The notes under the pieces are model-generated. The model was not told where the DNA came from. It searched no databases and was given only the letters and a program-made list of their open reading frames with translations. This document shows, piece by piece, positions 6,135 through 13,335 of a stretch of 16,058 bases of DNA. Position 1 is the first letter of the stretch. Each line of letters starts with the position of its first letter. This DNA is from Clostridia bacterium (GTDB lineage Bacteria > Bacillota_A > Clostridia > Christensenellales > Aristaeellaceae): contig JAFXMP010000255.1 of NCBI GenBank assembly GCA_017530275.1, forward strand, positions 1 to 16,058, written 5' to 3'. The position numbers were made by a program, and so were the translations under genes.

Positions 6135-6986
6135 TTATTCGGCGGCAGGCGCACGGAAGCTGATCTGGGTGGCGCCGGTCATGCCGTCGGCGGACAGCAG
6201 ATAGATGGGAGCCACTTCGATGTGCAGGGTATCAAACTGGCCTTCATAACCGCCTTCGGTTTTGAAGTACAGGGTCATGCTGTAGCCCGCTTCCTTTTCT
6301 TCGGGGGTAATGGTGCGGGTGATCACCCAGCAGGCGTCGGCGGCGAAGCCGTTCACGGCGTAGTTCACGCCCTTTTCGCCGGTCAGGTTGTCGATCAGGT
6401 ACAGTTCGGTGACGGTTTCACCGGTGGTGTTGTAGATGGTGTAGGTGCCGGTGAGGTTCAGCGCGGCTTTGGCGGCGGCCAGGATGCCCTGCAGATAGCC
6501 CCAGGTGTCGGCGGTGGTGGCGCCCGCGACAGCGTCGATGACTTCAGCTTTGGTTTCAGCGGTGTAGCCGTTCACGAAAGCTTCCAGTTCGGCAATGGTC
6601 TTGCCGGTGGCGAAGGCTTCGATGGCGTTATAGTTGGCGGCAATCTGCACGGTGGAACCGGCGCGCTGCATGTTCAGGCTGTACAGCTCGTTGTTCACGC
6701 GCTTGGAGCCCAGCACCCGGCCTTCGGGATAGCTGTCGCCGAAGGAAGCATCGCTGTTGGGTACGCCGATAGCGGCCAGGTCTTCCCGGTCGCCGATGAA
6801 CTGGAATTCATCGATCTTGGCGGCTACGATCACGTCATCCTGCACCGCGGCGGTGATCACGGCGAAGCAGCCGGCGCCGTGGGCGGCATAGTCCACCTGG
6901 CCCAGTTTGATTTCGCCCTCGGCGAAAGCGGCGGCGGCGGTAAGAAGCAGCATCGCGGCCAGAAGTACGGCTAACAGTTTCTTCAT
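6135..6986 (-). CDS. Exported cAD1/FMN-bind-like protein
   Basis: A 283-residue secreted protein of unknown function. Residues 1-22 form a signal peptide (cleavage after AFA); there is no lipobox cysteine. The N-terminal half (about 30-175) resembles Gram-positive pheromone cAD1-type / FMN-binding-like proteins, with VDYAAHGAGCFAVI and DAVAGATTADTWGYLQ at 151-166. The C-terminal half (about 178-283) looks like a beta-rich domain (TYTIYNTTGETVTELYLI). It ends with DGMTGATQIS (267-276), which fits the ApbE flavinylation pattern Dxx[ST]GA[ST]xx[ST], with Thr273 as the candidate site. No apbE gene is in the window, so covalent FMN is only a hypothesis. AGGAGG lies 8 nt before the ATG, and a TATAAT promoter lies about 50 bp upstream. 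Confidence 0.75.
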   Translation of the reverse strand: MKKLLAVLLAAMLLLTAAAAFAEGEIKLGQVDYAAHGAGCFAVITAAVQDDVIVAAKIDEFQFIGDREDLAAIGVPNSDASFGDSYPEGRVLGSKRVNNELYSLNMQRAGSTVQIAANYNAIEAFATGKTIAELEAFVNGYTAETKAEVIDAVAGATTADTWGYLQGILAAAKAALNLTGTYTIYNTTGETVTELYLIDNLTGEKGVNYAVNGFAADACWVITRTITPEEKEAGYSMTLYFKTEGGYEGQFDTLHIEVAPIYLLSADGMTGATQISFRAPAAE

Positions 6987-7034
6987 AAGTAATCCCTCCT
7001 GTGAAATTTTGCAGGCTTTTGCCCGTTTAATTTC

Positions 7035-7062
7035 ATTATACAGGAGAACAAAAAATAAACAA
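7035..7062 (-). promoter_or_regulatory. Promoter of the cAD1/FMN-bind-like gene
   Basis: On the minus strand a perfect TATAAT (7040 to 7035) lies 16 bp downstream of a weak -35, TTGTTT (7062 to 7057). The AGGAGG ribosome binding site and ATG follow about 50 bp further. The rest of 7063-7260 is AT-rich to mixed with no clear promoter for rarA. Confidence 0.65.
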
Positions 7063-7273
7063 GTTGTATATTATGGCAAAAAAGAGATGTTAAGTATTCA
7101 TTATCGGTTTGTTTGATCACAGTTATTGATTCTTTTGAAAAGTACCGTGCAATCTATTGCATTTTCCCGGCGGAAGGTGAGGTATAGACAAGAATGGGGA
7201 AACCTGCCCCTTGCCAGACATGCCGTTTGGATTTACAATAAACGGGAATCAACACGTCCTGGGGGCGAAAGAC

Positions 7274-8596
7274 ATGAGCGAACAGGTATCCATGCTGCAA
7301 ACGGAACAGTTTCAACCCTTGGCCGCAAGGCTTCGGCCGGAAACGCTGGATGAAATCATCGGGCAAAAGCATTTGCTGGGGCCGGGCAAGGTGCTTCGCC
7401 GCATCGTGGAGGGGGACCAGGTGTCCTCCATGATCTTCTGGGGGCCGCCTGGCGTGGGCAAAACCACCCTGGCCCACGTGATCGCCAACCAGACCAGGGC
7501 TTCCTTCATCAATTTTTCCGCGGTCACCAGCGGCATCAAAGAAATTCGGGAAGTGATGCAGCGGGCGGATAAAAATTTGGTGTACGGGGAGCGCACCATC
7601 GTGTTCGTGGACGAAATCCACCGCTTCAACAAAGCCCAGCAGGATGCTTTTCTGCCCTTCGTGGAAAAGGGCAGCATCATCCTCATCGGGGCCACCACGG
7701 AAAACCCCTCCTTCGAGGTCAATGGGGCCCTTTTGTCCCGATGCAGGGTGTTCGTGCTGAAAGCTTTGACGGAGGACGAAATCGCCCAGCTTTTACGCAG
7801 GGCCCTCACCAGCCCCAAGGGCTTCGGGCGGCAGCAGGTGATCATGGAGGAGGAGACCCTTTCCATGATCGCCCGCTTCGCCAACGGCGACGCCCGGGCC
7901 GCCCTGTCCACCCTGGAAATGGCGGTGCTCAACGGGCAGATGGAAAACGGGGCCACCACCGTGACCCCGGAGATCGTGGAGCAGTGCACCCAGCGCAAAT
8001 CCCTGCTGTACGATAAAAACGGCGAAGAACACTATAATCTGATTTCCGCCCTGCATAAATCCATGCGCAATTCCGATCCGGACGCGGCGGTGTACTGGCT
8101 GGCCCGGATGCTGGAGGCGGGGGAAGACCCCCTGTATGTGGCCCGGCGGGTGATCCGCTTCGCCAGCGAGGACGTGGGCCTGGCCGACCCCCGCGCTTTG
8201 GAGCTGGCCGTGGCCGCCTATCAGGCGTGCCATATGATCGGCATGCCGGAATGCTCCGTGCATCTCACCCAGGCCGTGGTCTACCTTTCTCTGGCCCCCA
8301 AATCCAACGCCCTGTACGTGGCCTATGAAACCGCCAAGCAGGATGCCCTGGCCCAGCTGGCCGAACCCGTTCCCCTGCATATCCGCAACGGGGTCACATC
8401 GCTCATGCAGCAGTTGGGCTACGGCAAGGGCTACCAGTACGCCCACGACACCGAAGAAAAGCTCACCGACATGCGCTGCCTGCCCGATTCCCTGCTGGGC
8501 AGGGAATATTACCTGCCCACCGATCAGGGCCTGGAATACAAATTCAAGGAACGGCTGGAACAAATCAAGACCTGGAAACGGGAACGTGAAAAATAA
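7274..8596 (+). CDS. rarA: Replication-associated recombination protein A (AAA+ ATPase)
   Basis: A RarA/MgsA/WRNIP1-family ATPase that acts at stalled replication forks together with single-strand binding protein. It has 440 residues, the usual family length. Walker A GPPGVGKT lies at 57-64, Walker B IVFVDEIH at 109-116 and sensor 1 GATTEN at 139-144. The arginine finger is in SRCRVF at 155-160. A helical C-terminal tetramerisation domain carries RFASEDVGLADPRAL and PKSNALYVAYETA. The ATG at 7274 is chosen because MSEQ...QFQPLAARLRPETLDEIIGQ matches the family N-terminus and GGGGG lies 8 nt upstream. The frame stays open back to a TTG at 7211, but that extension is not family-like. It is a single-gene unit, convergent with the asparaginase gene. 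Confidence 0.95.
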   Translation: MSEQVSMLQTEQFQPLAARLRPETLDEIIGQKHLLGPGKVLRRIVEGDQVSSMIFWGPPGVGKTTLAHVIANQTRASFINFSAVTSGIKEIREVMQRADKNLVYGERTIVFVDEIHRFNKAQQDAFLPFVEKGSIILIGATTENPSFEVNGALLSRCRVFVLKALTEDEIAQLLRRALTSPKGFGRQQVIMEEETLSMIARFANGDARAALSTLEMAVLNGQMENGATTVTPEIVEQCTQRKSLLYDKNGEEHYNLISALHKSMRNSDPDAAVYWLARMLEAGEDPLYVARRVIRFASEDVGLADPRALELAVAAYQACHMIGMPECSVHLTQAVVYLSLAPKSNALYVAYETAKQDALAQLAEPVPLHIRNGVTSLMQQLGYGKGYQYAHDTEEKLTDMRCLPDSLLGREYYLPTDQGLEYKFKERLEQIKTWKREREK

Positions 8597-8603
8597 CGCA
8601 ACA

Positions 8604-8640
8604 TCGCCATGGCGGACAGTCCGCCATGGCGATTCGTTCG
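8604..8640. terminator. Hairpin terminator between rarA and asparaginase
   Basis: A 13-bp perfect stem (TCGCCATGGCGGA with TCCGCCATGGCGA, loop CAG) starts 7 nt after the rarA stop. It is followed on the plus strand by TTCGTTCGTTTTC. It lies between two convergent genes; the minus-side T-run is weak. Confidence 0.7.
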
Positions 8641-8646
8641 TTTTCA

Positions 8647-10065
8647 TCAATATTCGCTGTACATCCGCACCAAATCCGGGTTCTCTTGGGTCAGCGCCAG
8701 CCGCAGCAGGATGGCGGCTTTCTGCGGGCTCAGGTTATCGGCGGCGACGGTGTTCGCGCACAGCAGGTTGTCGGCGGTGATCACGCCGTCGTCGATCCGG
8801 GAGCTGATGACCACGGGGATTTCCAAGCCTTCGATCACGTCCTTGAAGCCTTCGCTGAATTCACCGGCCCCGGCCCCGGCGATGACCAGCCCGTCGGAAT
8901 GTTCTGCTGCGAAACGCAGCAGCTCCACATCCGCGTCCACCGAGAAGTAAAGGATGGAAACCTTCGGCAGCGCCGTCAGGCCCGTCACGTCAAATTCAGA
9001 CTGGACGGTGTGTTTCTTGGCGGGCGTTTCGTACAGATACACGCTGCCGTCCCGCACTACGCCGATAGCGCCCATTTCCCCGGCGGCAATGGCGGTGACG
9101 TGGTAGGTGCTGGTTTTGGTCACGGAACGGGCGGAATAGATACGGTCAGAGAACACTGCCAGCACGCCCTTGCCCACGGCCTCCGGAGAAGCCGCCACGC
9201 ACACCGCCTGATACAGGTTCATGGGGCCGTCGGCGGAAATGGACGTGGATGGGCGCATGGAGCCGGTGACGACCACGGGCTTTTCCGTTTTGACCGTCAG
9301 GTTCAGGAAGTAAGCCGTTTCCTCCATGGTGTCCGTGCCGTGGGTGATGACGAAGCCCTGCACGTCCGGATCGGCTGCCATCCGGTTGATGGTCTGCACC
9401 AGTTCCAGCCAGATTTCCGCCGTGATGTCGTCGGAATTCACGTTGCATACCTGAATCGCTTCGATTTCAGCCGTTTGTTCCAGCTCGGGCACCGCCGCGA
9501 TCAATTCTTCGGCGGTCAGCGTTCCGGGGGCGTATCCGGCTGTTTTCCCGGCTTCGCCCACACCCGCGATGGTGCCGCCGGTAGCCAGGATCACCACCTT
9601 GGGCTTTTCCGCTTGATCCGTATCCACCACTTCCACGTGTTCAAACCGCATGTCCGCTCCGGCGTTTTCCTTTTCGTCCAGCCAGATCAGGTATCCTTCC
9701 GCGTCCAGGGAGAACACGGCTTCTCCGTCGTCATAGATTTCCTTGGCGGAAGCGATTTCGCTTTCGTCGTTATAGACAAGATCCGTGCGCCTGCCGAAGG
9801 GCATGGTGACAACGGTTTGATCCTCCTCATGATAGAAGCCGCTGTATTCCCATTCCGTGTACTCCCAGGCGCTGCTGCCCCACTGGATCAGCACCCGGTA
9901 GCCTTCCTCTTCCCAATCCATCTCGATGGAAGCCCGGCCGCATACCCACAGGCCGGAAAAAAGATCCGGCGTGGGCGCGGGCTGACCGTCGAATACTTCT
10001 TCGGCAAACGCGGCGTTCGCCGTCATCAGAACCAGGACCATCAGAATCAATGCCATCTTTTTCAT
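8647..10065 (-). CDS. Exported type II L-asparaginase with extra N-terminal domain
   Basis: Hydrolyses asparagine to aspartate and ammonia outside the membrane. It has 472 residues, about 120 more than typical AnsB-like enzymes. Residues 1-21 are a signal peptide (cleavage after AFA). Residues about 25-145 form an extra region rich in aromatic and acidic residues (SSAWEYTEWEYSGFYHEEDQ) that I do not recognise. The asparaginase domain starts near 155. ILATGGTIAG carries Thr165 (Thr12 of E. coli AnsB), Tyr178 matches Tyr25, Ser211 matches Ser58, and THGTDTMEETAYFL carries Thr244/Asp245 (Thr89/Asp90). Lys317 in TKTST matches Lys162, so the active site looks complete. The frame continues upstream to 10434 but crosses the neighbouring gene. 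GAGGAGGG 7 nt before 10065 and the signal peptide fix the start. Confidence 0.93.
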   Translation of the reverse strand: MKKMALILMVLVLMTANAAFAEEVFDGQPAPTPDLFSGLWVCGRASIEMDWEEEGYRVLIQWGSSAWEYTEWEYSGFYHEEDQTVVTMPFGRRTDLVYNDESEIASAKEIYDDGEAVFSLDAEGYLIWLDEKENAGADMRFEHVEVVDTDQAEKPKVVILATGGTIAGVGEAGKTAGYAPGTLTAEELIAAVPELEQTAEIEAIQVCNVNSDDITAEIWLELVQTINRMAADPDVQGFVITHGTDTMEETAYFLNLTVKTEKPVVVTGSMRPSTSISADGPMNLYQAVCVAASPEAVGKGVLAVFSDRIYSARSVTKTSTYHVTAIAAGEMGAIGVVRDGSVYLYETPAKKHTVQSEFDVTGLTALPKVSILYFSVDADVELLRFAAEHSDGLVIAGAGAGEFSEGFKDVIEGLEIPVVISSRIDDGVITADNLLCANTVAADNLSPQKAAILLRLALTQENPDLVRMYSEY

Positions 10066-10072
10066 CGTGATT

Positions 10073-10080
10073 CCCTCCTC
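10073..10080 (-). promoter_or_regulatory. Ribosome binding site deciding the asparaginase start
   Basis: Minus-strand GAGGAGGG, 7 nt before the ATG at 10065. It excludes the upstream in-frame starts of the longer open frame. Confidence 0.85.
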
Positions 10081-10102
10081 ATTCATATGCTGTATGTGGT
10101 AT

Positions 10103-10119
10103 ACAGGAACGTTTCCTGT
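10103..10119. other. Inverted repeat between rsmF and asparaginase
   Basis: ACAGGAA-CGT-TTCCTGT, a perfect 7-bp arm pair, lies in the 62-bp gap after the methyltransferase gene and before the asparaginase gene. No T-run follows it, so an operator or mRNA hairpin is as likely as a terminator. No convincing promoter was found in the gap, so the asparaginase may be partly read from the upstream operon. Confidence 0.5.
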
Positions 10120-10127
10120 GAACCGGC

Positions 10128-11441
10128 TTATTTTCTCAGCCCCTTGGGATAATGGTTTTTGAGCTGCCCGTCGGAAGCCTTGCCCCAGCCCAGGTTCAGG
10201 CCGTTGAAGGCGGGGGTATAGAAGCCGCGAAGATTGTCGTCCACGGGCAGCGCCTGGCCCGCCTGATACAGCCGGGCCTGATCTTCCGTGACGGGGATCG
10301 TGCGCAGGGAGGAGCACGCCAGGGCCAAGGCGTGGCCGGGCAGGAAGATTTTGCCCTTTACTTCTCCGAACTGGAGGCCCAGCCGCAGCACCCGCACACC
10401 TTTCAGGGACGGAAGCTCCTCCGGTACAGCGCAAACCTTGCCTGCGAAAACCGCGTTGGGGGCGATTTTTTCCGCAATATGCTCCTGTAAAAACGCCTGG
10501 GTCAGGGTGATTTCCTGCTTTCCGGGCGTGGGCAACCTGAAATCAGCTTGCTTTTTTATCGCGTCCCCATCTTTTTCCAGGAGCGCTGCGAAATGCCCCT
10601 CGCCCTTGACCAAATGAGGCCACACGCGGAGCATGCCGCCGCACGCGGGCAGGCCCGGCAAAGAGAAGGGAACCAGATGAAAATCGGGGTGCTCTTTCAA
10701 AAACGCCTCGACCACCCCTTCATTTTCCGTGGCGTTGAAGGTGCATGTGCTGTACGCCAGCCTGCCGCCGGGGCGCAGCATCATGGCGGCGTGGCGCAAA
10801 ATATGGGCCTGCCGCCCAGCGCAGCCCGCCGGGGCCGAAATTGTCCATTCTCCGCGGGTTTCGGGATGGCGGCGGAACATGCCCTCCCCGGAGCAAGGCG
10901 CGTCCACCAATATCTTATCGAAAAACTCCGGCCACCGGGGGCTTAACTCCTCGGGCAGTGAACACACGGCCACGGCGTTTTTCACGCCCATCCTTTCCAA
11001 GTTTCGGGACAGTACCTGGGCCCGGCCCGGTACCGGTTCGTTGCACACCAGCAGCCCTTCGCCTGACATCATAGCCGCCAGTTGGGTGCTTTTGCCACCG
11101 GGGGCGGCGCATAGATCCAGCACCCTTTCCCCCGGCAGGGGACGCAGGGCCGCAGCGGCCGTCATGGCGCTGGGTTCCTGAAGGTAATACGCCCCCGCTT
11201 CGTGCAGCGGCCTGGCTCCCGCGTCGGAATCCAAAGGCAAATAATAGGCGTCCCGCGCCCAGGGCACTTTTTCTCCCGTTTCCAAAAGCGGCGCGGCGCC
11301 TCCGCGCATGCGGACGCCCCGCAGGGGCGGTTCACTCAAGGCATGCAAAAAATCGGGCAGCTGATCGCCCAGCAAGGGGCAGAGCTGCTCGATCCAGCCT
11401 TCGGGGAACCCATATGCGTTCAATGTACTCATGCTGTTCAT
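10128..11441 (-). CDS. rsmF: RsmF/NOL1-NOP2-Sun type rRNA m5C methyltransferase
   Basis: Uses S-adenosylmethionine to methylate a cytosine of 16S rRNA (family assignment; the exact target is inferred). It has 437 residues. A short N-terminal RNA-binding part is followed by YYLQEPSAM (85-93) and SAM motif I VLDLCAAPGGKSTQLAA (107-123). Motif IV is DAPCSGEGMFR (180-190, Cys183) and motif VI is YSTCTF (230-235, Cys233), giving the paired catalytic cysteines. The C-terminal third (about 300-437) resembles the PUA-like extension of RsmF, as seen in LPSLKGVRVLRLGLQFGEVK and a DNLRGFYTPAFNGLNLGWGK tail. The ATG at 11441 overlaps the stop of the preceding membrane-protein gene by 4 bp; an in-frame ATG at 11432 is an alternative start. 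It is the last gene of the cdaA operon. Confidence 0.92.
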   Translation of the reverse strand: MNSMSTLNAYGFPEGWIEQLCPLLGDQLPDFLHALSEPPLRGVRMRGGAAPLLETGEKVPWARDAYYLPLDSDAGARPLHEAGAYYLQEPSAMTAAAALRPLPGERVLDLCAAPGGKSTQLAAMMSGEGLLVCNEPVPGRAQVLSRNLERMGVKNAVAVCSLPEELSPRWPEFFDKILVDAPCSGEGMFRRHPETRGEWTISAPAGCAGRQAHILRHAAMMLRPGGRLAYSTCTFNATENEGVVEAFLKEHPDFHLVPFSLPGLPACGGMLRVWPHLVKGEGHFAALLEKDGDAIKKQADFRLPTPGKQEITLTQAFLQEHIAEKIAPNAVFAGKVCAVPEELPSLKGVRVLRLGLQFGEVKGKIFLPGHALALACSSLRTIPVTEDQARLYQAGQALPVDDNLRGFYTPAFNGLNLGWGKASDGQLKNHYPKGLRK

Positions 11442-12202
11442 CCGTTCGTGTTCCCGCTGCCGCCGGCAGGCCGCTGCCAGGCGGAATAGGCGTCATCCCC
11501 GCCTGTGTTCTGCCGGGGATACACCGGTTCGTGGAAAGCCTGCTGCCGGTCCACCACAGGGGGCAGGCCGTCCAGCATTTCATAATCCTGCGCATCGCCG
11601 TTGATCAGCCGGTCGCGCCATTCCTGGCGGCGGCGCTCATATTTTTCGCTGCGCCTGCGCCGCCGCGCCACGGGCATTTCCGCGGAAAAGGACCCGGTCA
11701 CCTGCCGTGCGGAAGCAAAGAGGGGCGGCGCCTCATACGTTTGGGGCGGCGTGAATTGGCGTGCCCGGGGTTCTTTTTCCATGGAAGCGGAAAAAATGGG
11801 TTCCAGCGCGGGTTCTTCTTCCGCCGGTGGTTGGGGCTGGGCCCATGCTTCCTCGGCCCACGCATCCTCCTGCGCGTCCTGTTCCCGGTCCGGGGTCACC
11901 TGGATGGCTACGCTGCTTTGATAACCTCGCTTAAACTGTCTGTTTTCCCTATGGGACAGGCGTCTCACGCGCCGGAAAAAAGCGCGCCACAGCAGGTAAG
12001 GCCGCCAGCGGATCAGCCAGATGAGGTAATCCATCACCGTACAGCCCAGGATCAATCCCAGCACGACCCACAGCCAATGGTCCCCCAGCCAGATGAAAAA
12101 CCCGCTGAACTGGCCGGATACGGCGTTGTCCCACAGCCGCCGGATCAGGCCCCTTGCCCAGCCGAACAGAACGGAAAACAGAGAATTTGCAAATGTATTC
12201 AT
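11438..12202 (-). CDS. Unknown membrane protein in the cdaA-ybbR operon
   Basis: A 254-residue protein I do not recognise. A hydrophobic helix at about 42-64 (HWLWVVLGLILGCTVMDYL) follows a partly hydrophobic N-terminal stretch (1-40). Next comes a basic patch (IRWRPYLLWRAFFRRVRRL), then a long tail rich in Glu, Pro and Gln (about 105-165) with an RRRRR cluster near 178. The tail looks disordered and probably lies in the cytosol (positive-inside rule). The gene overlaps ybbR by 4 bp and rsmF by 4 bp, so all three are probably co-translated. No ribosome binding site of strength is visible. The context suggests a role at the membrane linked to c-di-AMP synthesis or the cell wall, but this is inference from position only. 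Confidence 0.75.
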   Translation of the reverse strand: MNTFANSLFSVLFGWARGLIRRLWDNAVSGQFSGFFIWLGDHWLWVVLGLILGCTVMDYLIWLIRWRPYLLWRAFFRRVRRLSHRENRQFKRGYQSSVAIQVTPDREQDAQEDAWAEEAWAQPQPPAEEEPALEPIFSASMEKEPRARQFTPPQTYEAPPLFASARQVTGSFSAEMPVARRRRRSEKYERRRQEWRDRLINGDAQDYEMLDGLPPVVDRQQAFHEPVYPRQNTGGDDAYSAWQRPAGGSGNTNG

Positions 12203-13335
12203 GGATTCTGTCCCGTGGTTTGGCCCTGGCTGGAGGTCACGTTCACAAATTCCTCCGGCACGATGTTCACGATCACCTGCACGGTGTTATTGCTGATATA
12301 GTCCACGTTGCCCGGGGTGTTCAGGTACAGCAGCTGGGTCATGGTGCGGCTCTGGCCGCTGATATCCACCTGTTCATAGGGATACAGCGCCGCGTCCTCC
12401 GCTAAGTACGGTGCGATAGCTACCTGACTGCCGCCCAAGGTAACGGTCTGGGGCATGACGCGGATACTGCTGACGGCATACCCTTCCGCCGGTTCGCCGG
12501 TGACGAGGGCGTCCGCAGCCACCTTCACCCGCGCCAGATAATAAACCTCCTGGCGCACAGTGATGCGCTGGATGGCGGTGCTCTGCCCGTGGGGAGTGAC
12601 CGTTAGGTCACTGTCGTCCAGTATATTGCCTTCCGCGTCCTCAAAGTAGAAAGGCAGGTTCGCGGCATTGGGGCTGCGTTCCGGCGAAAGGGCGCTCTGA
12701 TCGTATTCCACCACGCACCGGACGGCTTTTTCCACCACGGAGGCGGGGCCGCTGATATCCACCGATTCGGCGCTGCGGTTCACTGTGCCGCCGTAATAGT
12801 TTTCCGGCATTTCGCCCGTCAGGCGCACTTCCACAGGCACCTGGGTCTGGGTGCAGTATTCCTCCACATTTACCGTCACTTCGGGATTGTATACCTCCAG
12901 CACCGTGCCGAACTGGGTGGCGTTGGAAGCGCTGGCAGTGATTTTCAGGGTCTGCTCGCCTGTTTCCTGGATCTGGTTCAGGTCCAGCCGGGCCACATAG
13001 TTGGACGCAGCGGCAGAGGAATAATTCCGCTGGGGTACGCTGACGCGCAGCTTCACCGTGGTCACATCGTCCAGCCCATCCACCACCACCATACCGTTGG
13101 AGCGGAGGGACGCGCTGTTGGTCACCGTCACGCGCACATTATCGATCACCTTTTCCCGGGGCAGGGAGGTATCCTGGGTGATCAGGATGCCCCACAGGCA
13201 AATGGCCAGCACCAGGCTGCCGATTTTCCATATCCAGTTGCGGGTCAGGGCGTGCAGCAGGCGTTTGAAGAGCTTTTCCTTATTCCCGGCGTTTTCCTGA
13301 TCCGCGGGAACGCGGGCCGGTTCATTATTCGTCAT
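12199..13335 (-). CDS. ybbR: YbbR-domain regulator of diadenylate cyclase (CdaR)
   Basis: A membrane-anchored protein that in Firmicutes binds and modulates CdaA. It has 378 residues: a short cytoplasmic N-terminus, one transmembrane helix (about 35-53, IWKIGSLVLAICLWGILI) and a long extracytoplasmic series of YbbR repeats. These are visible as recurring beta-rich segments, such as NVRVTVTNSASL, VPVEVRLTGEMPENYYGGTV and LARVKVAADALVTGEPAEGY. The start is ATG 13335, because GGAGG (13344-13348) lies 8 nt upstream and the residues before it in the longer frame (to 13413) belong to the cdaA region. It overlaps cdaA by 11 bp and the next gene by 4 bp. The polar, Gln/Thr/Ser-rich tail ends in GQTTGQNP. 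Confidence 0.93.
   Translation of the reverse strand: MTNNEPARVPADQENAGNKEKLFKRLLHALTRNWIWKIGSLVLAICLWGILITQDTSLPREKVIDNVRVTVTNSASLRSNGMVVVDGLDDVTTVKLRVSVPQRNYSSAAASNYVARLDLNQIQETGEQTLKITASASNATQFGTVLEVYNPEVTVNVEEYCTQTQVPVEVRLTGEMPENYYGGTVNRSAESVDISGPASVVEKAVRCVVEYDQSALSPERSPNAANLPFYFEDAEGNILDDSDLTVTPHGQSTAIQRITVRQEVYYLARVKVAADALVTGEPAEGYAVSSIRVMPQTVTLGGSQVAIAPYLAEDAALYPYEQVDISGQSRTMTQLLYLNTPGNVDYISNNTVQVIVNIVPEEFVNVTSSQGQTTGQNP

Noticed and set aside
6108..6974. 288-codon plus-strand frame opposite the cAD1/FMN-bind-like gene
   Set aside because: Gly/Val/His-rich composition typical of a GC-rich antisense shadow; the minus-strand gene has a signal peptide, ribosome binding site and promoter.
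7063..7260. Promoter for rarA
   Set aside because: Several TTG- and TATA-like pieces occur but none pairs at 16-18 bp with adequate match.
7793..8650. 285-codon minus-strand frame opposite rarA
   Set aside because: Shadow of the RarA C-terminal domain; composition is not protein-like.
8626..10152. 508-codon open frame on the plus strand opposite the asparaginase gene
   Set aside because: It is a His/Gly/Arg/Phe-rich antisense shadow of a clearly recognised enzyme, with no family motifs or ribosome binding site.
10066..10434. 123-codon N-terminal extension of the asparaginase frame
   Set aside because: It lies mostly antiparallel-free over the rsmF 3' end in another frame, is Arg/Pro/Gly-rich, and would bury the signal peptide; the GAGGAGGG site marks the real start.
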